In this document: positions 1 to 7,343 of the stretch, in pieces | Numbering within the stretch: position 1 is the first letter of the stretch | Layout: each line of letters opens with the position of its first letter | Source of the DNA: Vasconcelosia minhoensis LEGE 07310 | Lineage (GTDB): Bacteria; Cyanobacteriota; Cyanobacteriia; Phormidesmidales; Phormidesmidaceae | DNA length: 39,356 nucleotides | Direction of reading: 5' to 3' | Assembly: GCF_015207255.1 (NCBI RefSeq) | Contig: NZ_JADEXG010000051.1 | Location: forward strand, 1 to 39,356 | Made by a program: the position numbers and the translations under genes | The notes under the pieces: model-generated | Database searches by the model: none | What the model was told of the DNA's origin: nothing | What the model saw: only the letters and a program-made list of their open reading frames with translations

Positions 1-55
1 CTGTTAGTTTGTAAGCTGCATCCTTGAAGGTGGCTTTGACTTGCTCTGTTAACAT
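1..55 (-). CDS. Possible start of a transposase (ISAzo13-like), cut by window edge
   Basis: An open frame reads leftwards from an ATG at 55-53 and runs off the window after 18 codons. The peptide (MLTEQVKATFKDAAYKLT) resembles the opening of DDE transposases of the ISAzo13 / Rhodopirellula type, which often begin with a leucine-threonine-charged helix followed by a DAAxKLTG segment. Only this short stretch is visible, so the assignment is by memory of the family and weak. If right, an insertion sequence lies immediately left of the window, next to the broken phospholipase-like gene. Confidence 0.3.
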   Translation of the reverse strand, partial: MLTEQVKATFKDAAYKLT

Positions 56-240
56 CCGCTCTACCGATGGCTCTCTATAAGCCCAGTTTAACCTCATTCA
101 GGGGAGGTTATTTCAACGCTGCTCCCTAAGATCCAGCTTGAGCTAATTGGATCTTAATCGCTTTGTCAATTTCCGTCGCTGCCTGCATTACGCTGCTAAT
201 GCCGCTACTTTTTTTTCGAAGGAACCCCCGTCGTTTTCCT
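56..240. other. Non-coding stretch left of the PLD pseudogene
   Basis: No convincing gene is seen here. The stretch holds a T-run at 210-217 and no recognisable terminator stem. If the leftmost frame is a transposase, part of this stretch may be its upstream insertion-sequence end, but no terminal repeat could be identified. Confidence 0.4.
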
Positions 241-978
241 TTACAAACCGCAGGCTTGCTTTTGCCGATCGATTTTACTCTGGAGCAGCGGCGTCAGGCC
301 GGTGTAGGCATCGCGGTTGAGCCGTTCAAATTCACGCTTGAAGTGGGCGGCGACGGTAGGGTTTTGGATCACCAGCAGGTTTTCGTCATTCTGGGTATTG
401 GCGGCTTTGCTCCAGTTTTGCGAACCGATAATCACGGTGGCATCGTCGATGACGGCGAATTTGTGGTGCAGTTTATCCCCCTTGAGTAGTTTGGGAGAGC
501 CGACAGTGGTGATTGGCGCGGGCCAGGGATGGTTGTTGGCCTCAATGCGGCAGCGGTGGTCGGGGAGAGTAACGCCCAGCAGGTCGAGGGCTTCACTGTA
601 GCTGCGATAGACAAAGCCGGGGTCGATCAGGGCGCGGAGGGCGACACCGGTTTTGACTTCGGCTTCCAGCTGGTTGGCGATGCCCTGGTCTGAAAAGACG
701 AAAAGGGCCAGATCGATGCTGCGGCTGGCGCGGCTGAGGGTGCTGGCAATCAGGCCGTTGACGCTCTGCTGCCAGGGCTGGGTCGGCGAGAGGGGAGAAA
801 ACATGACGGTGAGCGAGCTGCCCGGAATCAGAAAGGTCTCCGAGCCGCGATGGCGCTTTTGCAAGCCAAACTAACTGTCCTTCTGCCCGTCAGGACCATC
901 GCCCCACATCAGGTTGAATTCCGTCTGGAGCAACAGGATTAGCGACTGGGTGAGCCGGAATTTCTGGAGATATGGGAT
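241..978 (-). pseudogene. Phospholipase D-like (HKD) gene remnant with in-frame stop
   Basis: The 3' part (864-241) is open and encodes one complete HKD motif, H-x-K-x4-D-x6-G-S-x-N (HHKFAVIDDATVIIGSQNW), the phosphodiesterase signature of PLD-type nucleases and phospholipases. Upstream in the same frame, past a TAG at 873-871, the sequence still encodes family-like residues (FNLMWGDGPDGQKDS, then stop, then FGLQKRH). The frame closes at a TGA at 981-979. No first HKD domain or start region is present, although cyanobacterial members of this type usually have two HKD motifs and are about twice this length. The gene has therefore lost its N-terminal half and gained a nonsense codon. A TTG at 864 could in principle start a 207-residue product, but homology running through the stop argues for a pseudogene. 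Confidence 0.75.
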
Positions 979-1052
979 TCATGTTCTAGCTTTTAATGAA
1001 GTTCTGTTAGTAACCTAATCCGAGATGAACCATCGGCGTTCATAGGCAGCGC

Positions 1053-1069
1053 TATGAAGTGGGTTATGA
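1053..1069. repeat. Copy A of a 17-base repeat flanking the receptor-kinase gene
   Basis: TATGAAGTGGGTTATGA lies just beyond the stop codon of the receptor kinase gene. It matches 16 of 17 bases of a copy at 3485-3501, just upstream of that gene, in the same orientation. The function is unknown. Confidence 0.5.
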
Positions 1070-1071
1070 CC

Positions 1072-3378
1072 TCACTCGGGTAGCGGCACAAAATCATAGC
1101 CGTAGCCCGAGCGATCGCCCTGTCTGACCGTCACTAGCTGAGGCCGCTGGTTGCGATCTCCCGACGGCAGAAACTTCACGCTTTGAGTTGCGCCCTCTGT
1201 CAGAGCCCGATCGCCGCTGAGTACGGCTTCGATCCCCTTGCGGCTAGGCTGATGCTGCAAGGCGGCGACAATCGCCTGGGCCGCGTCATAGGTCGTAGCG
1301 GTACGCCAGCTGACATCGCCGCCCCAGTAGTCGTGAGAGCGTTGGGCAAACGCCGATGCTCGATGCGCTTGTAGATGCCAGGGAATGGCTACGACTAGCT
1401 GGGTTGCGGCTGGCCCAGCCCGGTCTAAAATTTTGGGATTGTACAAGCTATCACCGCCCAGCAGCGGCAGTTCGCCTTGGTTCGCGGCAATCACCCCCAA
1501 GACCGGGTCAAGAGTCGGGGTATTGGCGGCCAGCATCAGCACCTCAGCTCCCGCTTGCCGGGCTCGCTGAACGGCTCTAGCCGCATCGTTGCGAGTGTTT
1601 AACTGGGTCAGATCGAACTCGCTGACTACCTCGCCGCCGTCGCTATAGAGCGCCTTGGTAAATTCATGTTTGAGCGATTGGCTGTAGTTACTTTCGGAGT
1701 TATAAAAAATGGCGGCCTTACGGTGGTGCAGCGTTTCGAGCTGATAGCTGGCGAGGGCAGAAGCGGCAAAGCGATCGCTCGGCGCGGTGCGAAAGATATA
1801 GTCGCCCAGGCTAGAAATTTCAACTGAAGTACTCGTAGGCGAAACCATGGGCAGCTCTTTCTGTTGATAAACTGGGGCAGCAGCCAAAGTAGTATCGCTG
1901 CTGAAATGACCAATAACTGCCAGGATGGAGGGGTCTGAAGTTAGCGTATGCGCTAGCTGCCGGGCAATGATAGGATTGTTGTCGTCGTTTACAATCAGGA
2001 CTTTAAGGGGGATGCCAGCAATACCTCCGGCCCGATTGACTTCATCTTGGACTTGAGCCATGCCACGCAGAATTTCTAAGGCCGGATTTGTACTTTCTTT
2101 GAGTGGGGCCGCTACCGCAAATGTGTAGGCACGGCGCTCGCCAATTCGGGCATTGTTTAAGTAAATCAGTGCTTCTGGGTCATTGCGCTGGGTTCCGAGT
2201 AAGGCTTCGAAAAGGTCGGTTGCCAGCGAATAGCGACTGTCAGCGTAAGCTGCAATCGCAAGCTGTTTGAAGTCAGAAGTCTGGGGGAGCAGGCTGCGTT
2301 CCCCAAAGCTAAGCCGATTGGCCATGGTATCTGGGTTAGGGTCAGACCGATCTGCGCTATTGCTGGCTGCCGTAACCGCTACAGTCGGCTGTGGCGAGTG
2401 CGCTAGCTCCCTAAAGAGCGTAGCTGAGCAGAGTGCAACGAAAACGACAAAGCTAACTATGCTAGCGTTGGACAGGGTTTGCCCATCCTTAAGCCTCGGA
2501 GTTTGGTCAGCGTGGGAATTCTTTACTTTGGCGATATCAGGGGCATAGCCGTGCTTCTGGCGATTGGGCCTGACCGGATTTAGTGCCGACTGAGCCTGTT
2601 GTACGGTTCGAAACCGGTCTTCAAGATCAGGTTGTAACAGCCTCTCTAGCCATCTGCACAAGACGGGTGAGAGCGATACCCGCGAACGAAACCAGATTTG
2701 ATTGCGCCACCTTGGCAGAGTTTCGGGTGACTCTCCCAAAGCCAGAAACAGCAGGGTCAGGCCCAAGCTGTATAGGTCTGAAGCAAAGCAAGCCTGGCCG
2801 CGGAGCTGCTCGGGGGGCATGTAGTCCAGCGTGCCAACGAGAGTGTCGCTGCCAATCGCGGTCTGACGATAAATATTTTTGACTGCGCCAAAGTCAACCA
2901 GAGAGAGCTGACCTTGGGACTGGTAAATTAGGTTGTCGGGCTTGATATCGCGGTGGATGACGGCGGGTTCACAGGTGTGCAAATATTGCAAAATAGTGAG
3001 AATCTGCTGCGCGATCTCAACTATCTCCGTTTCGCCAAATTGCCGTCCCGCTTTCACTAGATTTGCCAAAGATTCCCCAGCAGCCAGCGACTGCACGAGA
3101 TGAAAATGTTGATCGGCGTCTTCGTTGGTCTGGAAATAGTCGATATATCTGGGAATACCGGGGTGATCCAGCCGTTTTAAGACCTGAGCTTCTCGCTCAA
3201 ACAGGTCGAGCATCTTCCAATCGTCAATTTGCTTCAGTGAGAGGACTTTGATCGCCACCGGGCAGTCCAAGTCAATCATTTGAGCTTTATAGGTATGGCC
3301 AGTGCTGCCCTGGCCCAAAGTTGACAAAATTTGATAGCGATCGCTCAGGGCGTGACCGCGAGTATAGGGAATCAGCAT
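1072..3378 (-). CDS. Ser/Thr protein kinase fused to a periplasmic ligand-binding domain
   Basis: A membrane receptor kinase of 768 residues. The Hanks-type kinase domain spans about residues 15-265: Gly-rich loop GQGSTG, K44 in VAIK, E63 of helix C, catalytic HRDIKPDN with D144, and DFG at 162-164. One membrane segment (306-325) follows. A TPR-like stretch (about 368-412) precedes a type I periplasmic-binding fold of the branched-chain amino-acid (Peripla_BP_6) type from about 418 to 755. This architecture is known in cyanobacteria; it would sense an extracytoplasmic ligand and phosphorylate cytoplasmic proteins. The start was set at the ATG 3378-3376 because GGAGGT lies at 3389-3384, six bases upstream; a longer frame back to 3444 lacks such support. 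It is divergent from the STAND ATPase gene. The ligand is not predictable. Confidence 0.88.
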   Translation of the reverse strand: MLIPYTRGHALSDRYQILSTLGQGSTGHTYKAQMIDLDCPVAIKVLSLKQIDDWKMLDLFEREAQVLKRLDHPGIPRYIDYFQTNEDADQHFHLVQSLAAGESLANLVKAGRQFGETEIVEIAQQILTILQYLHTCEPAVIHRDIKPDNLIYQSQGQLSLVDFGAVKNIYRQTAIGSDTLVGTLDYMPPEQLRGQACFASDLYSLGLTLLFLALGESPETLPRWRNQIWFRSRVSLSPVLCRWLERLLQPDLEDRFRTVQQAQSALNPVRPNRQKHGYAPDIAKVKNSHADQTPRLKDGQTLSNASIVSFVVFVALCSATLFRELAHSPQPTVAVTAASNSADRSDPNPDTMANRLSFGERSLLPQTSDFKQLAIAAYADSRYSLATDLFEALLGTQRNDPEALIYLNNARIGERRAYTFAVAAPLKESTNPALEILRGMAQVQDEVNRAGGIAGIPLKVLIVNDDNNPIIARQLAHTLTSDPSILAVIGHFSSDTTLAAAPVYQQKELPMVSPTSTSVEISSLGDYIFRTAPSDRFAASALASYQLETLHHRKAAIFYNSESNYSQSLKHEFTKALYSDGGEVVSEFDLTQLNTRNDAARAVQRARQAGAEVLMLAANTPTLDPVLGVIAANQGELPLLGGDSLYNPKILDRAGPAATQLVVAIPWHLQAHRASAFAQRSHDYWGGDVSWRTATTYDAAQAIVAALQHQPSRKGIEAVLSGDRALTEGATQSVKFLPSGDRNQRPQLVTVRQGDRSGYGYDFVPLPE

Positions 3379-3383
3379 GGAGC

Positions 3384-3389
3384 ACCTCC
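3384..3389 (-). promoter_or_regulatory. Strong Shine-Dalgarno fixing the receptor-kinase start
   Basis: GGAGGT on the minus strand, with its last base five nucleotides from the ATG at 3378. It decides in favour of the internal start over the upstream frame beginning at 3444. Confidence 0.7.
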
Positions 3390-3484
3390 AATAGTAGAAG
3401 CCATAGGCCGAAAAGCTTGGCTTAGAAAATTTAGGTACCCTCAAACTTAGTTAGGCCAGATGCCATCCGGCGGATAGAAGCGGT

Positions 3485-3501
3485 TATGAAGTTGGTTATG
3501 A
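3485..3501. repeat. Copy B of a 17-base repeat, in the divergent promoter region
   Basis: TATGAAGTTGGTTATGA sits between the divergent receptor kinase and STAND genes. It pairs with the copy at 1053-1069 (one mismatch). Inside it GGTTATGAA is repeated with a three-base gap (3482-3490 and 3494-3502), which would suit a dimeric regulator, but this is inference. Confidence 0.45.
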
Positions 3502-3564
3502 ACTGTCAGCTCAGGCGAACAGTTCCGCTAGGATAAAGTCACTCGTTAGCGGATTGCCCAATCC

Positions 3565-4911
3565 ATGCTTCCTCCGCCTACGCTATTTACCGAAGCGGCT
3601 CAGGGCTGGCACTTAGAGCGCCTCTATGCCGACCTGGCGGTGGCCAAGGGCCAGTTCGCTTCCCATAAGAAGCCGGGTCTTACCTCGGTTGAGAAAGTCA
3701 GGCTGCGAGGATTGCTGTGTGGTTACAGCCCCGCCGAAATTGCTCAACAGCAGTTCACGGCGATTAAGACAGTGGAGGTTGCCCTGAGTCAGACGCTCTA
3801 TCGCTACGTCGAGGCGCTAACTGCGCGATCGCTGAATACCTTAGAAAGCTGGCGCAATGTCGCCGACTGGCTGCGGCAGGCGGGGTACGAAAACGCGGTG
3901 ATTGAAATTAACTGGCAGCAGGTTCCTGACGTGCCAGTTTTCTACGGACGGCAGACAGAGCTGAGCCAGCTTCGGGACTGGGTCGAGCCATCAGCCGCAT
4001 TGGCCTGCCGCCTGATTACGCTCTATGGCCCCGGCGGCATTGGTAAGACGACGCTGGCGATTAAGCTGGCGGAGGCGACGCGATCGCGCTTTGACTGTCT
4101 GATTTGGCAGTCCCTCCGTCACCGGCCCCAGCTCACCGCCGTCCTCTCTCATTGGCTCAAAGCTTTGCCCCAGCTACCGACGGCTCCTGCTGCATCGCTG
4201 TATGAGCAGATCTCTCAGCTCATGGCCTATCTGCGCGATCGCCGCTGCCTGATCCTGCTCGACAATCTCGATACAGTGCTACAACCGGGCAACCTGGCGG
4301 GTCAATACCAGGAGACTTACCGCGACTACAGCGAGCTAATTCGACGTTTGGGCGAAGAGCAGCATACCAGCTGCGTTATCATCACCAGCCGCGAACTCAC
4401 CCGCGAGATTGCCCGACTGACCGGACCGCAGTGTCCCGTGCGATCGCTAAAGATTCAGGGATTGGGTCCCGCCGCCCGCCAGATCTTGGCCGAAGAAAAT
4501 CTACAGGAAGATCCGCAGTGGAACCAGCTGATTCGGATCTACCGGGGCAATCCGCTGATTCTCAAGCTAGTCTCTAATACGATTCGGGAAATCTTTAGCG
4601 GCAGCGTCATCAGCTTTCTCAGGCAGGGGATTACGCTGATTACGAGCGACGTCAGTCGGCTGATTGAGCAGCAGTTTGAGCGGCTTTGCCCGGCTGAGCA
4701 AAGCTTGCTCTACCGGCTGGCTAGGGCAGGCGAACCGCTCCCGCCGGAAGCCCTGCAGCAGCCCCCCGGGCCAGAGACTTTCCAGGCGCTGGAGTCGCTG
4801 GTGCGGCGCTCTTTGGTTGAGCGCAGCGCCGCTGGCTTCACCTTGCGCCCGGTGGTTAAAGAATACGTCTATGCCCGCTGGCAGCGTGAGCAAAGAGAGA
4901 CCTCAGCGTGA
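3565..4911 (+). CDS. NB-ARC STAND ATPase without sensor repeats
   Basis: A 448-residue signalling ATPase. The N-terminal part (about 1-120) contains a helix-turn-helix-like segment (SPAEIAQQQFTAIKTVEVAL), similar in position to the N-terminal domains of cyanobacterial NB-ARC proteins. The NB-ARC core has Walker A GPGGIGKTT at 155-163, Walker B LILLDNLD at 229-236, a sensor-like IITSRE segment and a GLPL-like GNPLILKL motif, followed by a winged-helix region. The usual C-terminal sensor (WD40, TPR or HEAT repeats) is missing, as the protein ends soon after the winged helix. Its TGA overlaps the GTG start of the next gene (GTGA), so the two are probably translationally coupled. Inference: an ATP-dependent switch acting with the adjoining kinases. 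It could instead be a truncated transcription regulator. Confidence 0.85.
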   Translation: MLPPPTLFTEAAQGWHLERLYADLAVAKGQFASHKKPGLTSVEKVRLRGLLCGYSPAEIAQQQFTAIKTVEVALSQTLYRYVEALTARSLNTLESWRNVADWLRQAGYENAVIEINWQQVPDVPVFYGRQTELSQLRDWVEPSAALACRLITLYGPGGIGKTTLAIKLAEATRSRFDCLIWQSLRHRPQLTAVLSHWLKALPQLPTAPAASLYEQISQLMAYLRDRRCLILLDNLDTVLQPGNLAGQYQETYRDYSELIRRLGEEQHTSCVIITSRELTREIARLTGPQCPVRSLKIQGLGPAARQILAEENLQEDPQWNQLIRIYRGNPLILKLVSNTIREIFSGSVISFLRQGITLITSDVSRLIEQQFERLCPAEQSLLYRLARAGEPLPPEALQQPPGPETFQALESLVRRSLVERSAAGFTLRPVVKEYVYARWQREQRETSA

Positions 4912-6017
4912 GCTACTGTATCAACCCCAAATGTAGCCATCGGCTCAATCCAGACGCGCAGCAGACCTGTCAAGCCTGCGGGACGCCGCTGATGGTGCAG
5001 CAGCGATACCGGCTGCTGGAGCCTCTGCGGGCGCTAGACGAATGGGACACGACCGAGATTTTTGAGGTCGATGACGGCGGCCAGCGGCGGGTGTTCAAAA
5101 TTCTGAAGGCGGCTAAGCTGCTGCCCCATTTTCAGCGAGAGGCTCAGACCCTGCAGCGGGTCAGGCATCCTGGGATTCCACAGGTCGAGCCAGACGGCTT
5201 TTTTACGATCGAGGTGCCCGCTGGGCAGGTGCATTGTCTGGTGATGGAGAAGGTTGCAGGACACACGTTAGAGCAGTGGCTCAAAGAACACGGCCCGATT
5301 TCAGAATCATTAGCGGTTGAATGGCTGGGCCAGATGGGTGAAATTCTCCATCAGATTCACACCCAAGGTCTGTTTCATCGGGATATCAAACTCTCCAATA
5401 TGATGCTGCGGCCCCAGGGTCAGCTGGTCCTGATCGACTTTGGGACGGTGCGTCCTGTTACCAATACCTATCTGGCTAAAATCGCGGTTGCGCAAGAGGT
5501 CACCAGCGTGGTTTCTCCGGGGTATACCCCGCTGGAGCAGATCAACGGCAAGGCCGTCCCGCAGTCCGACTTTTACGCCCTAGGTCGCTCTATTGTGCAT
5601 CTGCTTACCGGGCAGCACCCCGTTGGCCTCCCTGAAGATGACCAGACCGGCGAGCTGGGCTGGCAGCCGAGCGCCCCGCCCCTTTCTCCGCGACTGGCAC
5701 AGTTGATTGACCAGCTCATTGCGCCCTTTCCCCGGCAGCGCCCGCTCAGTGCCCAGGCCATTTTGCAACAGCTGGCCCAGCTGTCTGCTTCAGCGCCATT
5801 GGCGGCTCAGCCTTTGCCCCAGTCAGCGCTGAAAAGGATTCTTCAGCCGTCGCTGCGAACTTTAGTTGCGCTCAACGTGGGGCTGCTGTGCTTAAATCTA
5901 CTGCTGGGCTGGTATCGATTCGCGTCACCTGCGGACACCGATCAGAGCTATGAAGCGGCTAACGGGGTTAGTTTGCCGCTAGCCAACGTCAGCCTAGCGA
6001 AGTTCAACCGGCTTTGA
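4908..6017 (+). CDS. 4-Cys-type Ser/Thr protein kinase with C-terminal membrane anchor
   Basis: 369 residues. An N-terminal zinc-ribbon-like motif has cysteines at 4, 9, 21 and 24 (CINPKC ... CQAC), as in cyanobacterial 4-Cys kinases. The kinase domain (about 33-290) has K64, E78, HRDIKLSN with D159 and DFG at 177-179. The Gly-rich loop is degenerate, with no GxGxxG, and the usual HRDIKPxN proline is Leu, so catalytic strength is uncertain. A hydrophobic segment at 317-337 probably anchors the protein. The GTG start overlaps the STAND gene stop, which implies coupled expression. The 3' end overlaps the convergent binding-protein gene by 14 bases. Substrates are unknown; the adjacent STAND ATPase is the obvious candidate partner (inference). 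Confidence 0.85.
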   Translation: MSYCINPKCSHRLNPDAQQTCQACGTPLMVQQRYRLLEPLRALDEWDTTEIFEVDDGGQRRVFKILKAAKLLPHFQREAQTLQRVRHPGIPQVEPDGFFTIEVPAGQVHCLVMEKVAGHTLEQWLKEHGPISESLAVEWLGQMGEILHQIHTQGLFHRDIKLSNMMLRPQGQLVLIDFGTVRPVTNTYLAKIAVAQEVTSVVSPGYTPLEQINGKAVPQSDFYALGRSIVHLLTGQHPVGLPEDDQTGELGWQPSAPPLSPRLAQLIDQLIAPFPRQRPLSAQAILQQLAQLSASAPLAAQPLPQSALKRILQPSLRTLVALNVGLLCLNLLLGWYRFASPADTDQSYEAANGVSLPLANVSLAKFNRL

Positions 6018-7317
6018 GCAGCGCCCGAGTCTGAGCCGCCGCTTCCTGCATCTCAGTTTGGATGAACGTCTGCGATCGCGCCCCCACCAAAATCCGCGAG
6101 AGATGATCTTGCAGCACTTCAGAAAGAGCTGAGTAATGTGGCGACTGGGGCCTTAGCACCGAGCGGGTCTGGAGCCAGTCTAGGATCTGCGGCAGCTCTG
6201 GATAGGCTTGAACCAAATCGGCATCGTTAAATAACGCCGTCCGACTGGGCAGGTATCCCGAGGCTAGCGCGAGTTTTTTCTGAGCTGCCGCGCTCGTCAA
6301 ATATTCCAATGCCCGCCAGGCTGCCTTGGGATGGGCGGTATTGCTGGCGATGCCTAGCCCCCAGCCCCCCTGACAGCCTTCGCCGATACCGCCCTGACTC
6401 GGGACCGGGCGTACCCTGAGCTGAGCCGCTACCGCTGGCTGGCTGGCTTGAATCCGCTTTTGGAAGTAGTGCCAGCCCCGCATCGCGGCGACTTTCCCGG
6501 CCAGAAAGCGGCTGAGCGTCGCCTCTTCATCATCGCTGGTGACATCCCGGGGCGAAATTCCCTGCCGGATCAGCGCCTGTAGCCAGGTCGCAGCCTGAAT
6601 CGCCGCTGGCTGGTCGAGTCCGACTTCCCCTGTCTCAGCGTCCAACCAAAATCCGCCAAACCCGGCTAAAACTTCGCTGAACATCACCGCTAGCCCCTCA
6701 TATTGCCTGCCCTGCCAGAGATAGCCCGCGCTCAGAGACTGCGCCTGCTGGGCCGCTGCGATCGCGGTTTGCAGCTGCTCAAAGCTGATGGACTCTGCGG
6801 GTGGCAGAGACAGTAAGTCCTGCCGGTAGAACAAAAGTCCCAAATCGGTATGCATTGGCAGCCGATAGAAATTGCCTCTGTGCTTTCCGGCTTCTACCTC
6901 ACTCGGTAAAAATGCGGCCAGATCGACCGAGTCTGACCGCGAAATATCTTGGGAGAGATCTCGCAGTCCCCCGGCGGCGGCAAACTGCTCTAGCCAGACG
7001 ATATCGATATACACCAGGTCATATCGAGACCTAGCGGTTTCTGACTGAGCCGCGGATTCGAAACTGTCTGCATAAATTGCCCGCAAATTGTCTGTCGTAT
7101 AGTCATTGTCTACCCGATAAGCGATGTGAATGCCGGGGTTTTGGGCTTCGAAGTCCTCAATTAGCTCGCTCCAGTAGGCTGCTTCCACTGAGGGAATTCT
7201 CAGCGAAAGCGTCACTGGCCAGGTTGACCACCAGAAAATCAGCGCAATCAGCTGGAGGACTAACAGCAGCCACAGGAACTGAAAGGTTCTAGTTCGTCGC
7301 CGAATTGCTTTGCTCAT
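6004..7317 (-). CDS. Orphan ABC-type extracellular substrate-binding protein (sugar type)
   Basis: 437 residues with a positively charged N-terminus and one hydrophobic segment (about 13-32, FLWLLLVLQLIALIFWW) that would act as signal sequence or anchor. No lipobox cysteine is seen. The rest fits the family 1 / MalE-like solute-binding fold, for example the WGLGIASNTAHPKAAWRALE region near the C-terminus that is typical of trehalose/maltose-type binding proteins. No permease or ATPase gene lies nearby, so any transporter must be encoded elsewhere or the protein serves as a sensor input. It follows glcD by 26 bases on the same strand and may be co-transcribed. Its 3' end overlaps the convergent 4-Cys kinase gene. 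The substrate is unknown. Confidence 0.82.
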   Translation of the reverse strand: MSKAIRRRTRTFQFLWLLLVLQLIALIFWWSTWPVTLSLRIPSVEAAYWSELIEDFEAQNPGIHIAYRVDNDYTTDNLRAIYADSFESAAQSETARSRYDLVYIDIVWLEQFAAAGGLRDLSQDISRSDSVDLAAFLPSEVEAGKHRGNFYRLPMHTDLGLLFYRQDLLSLPPAESISFEQLQTAIAAAQQAQSLSAGYLWQGRQYEGLAVMFSEVLAGFGGFWLDAETGEVGLDQPAAIQAATWLQALIRQGISPRDVTSDDEEATLSRFLAGKVAAMRGWHYFQKRIQASQPAVAAQLRVRPVPSQGGIGEGCQGGWGLGIASNTAHPKAAWRALEYLTSAAAQKKLALASGYLPSRTALFNDADLVQAYPELPQILDWLQTRSVLRPQSPHYSALSEVLQDHLSRILVGARSQTFIQTEMQEAAAQTRALLKAG

Positions 7318-7343
7318 CAGGAACTCTGCGCACGGTTGGCCAG

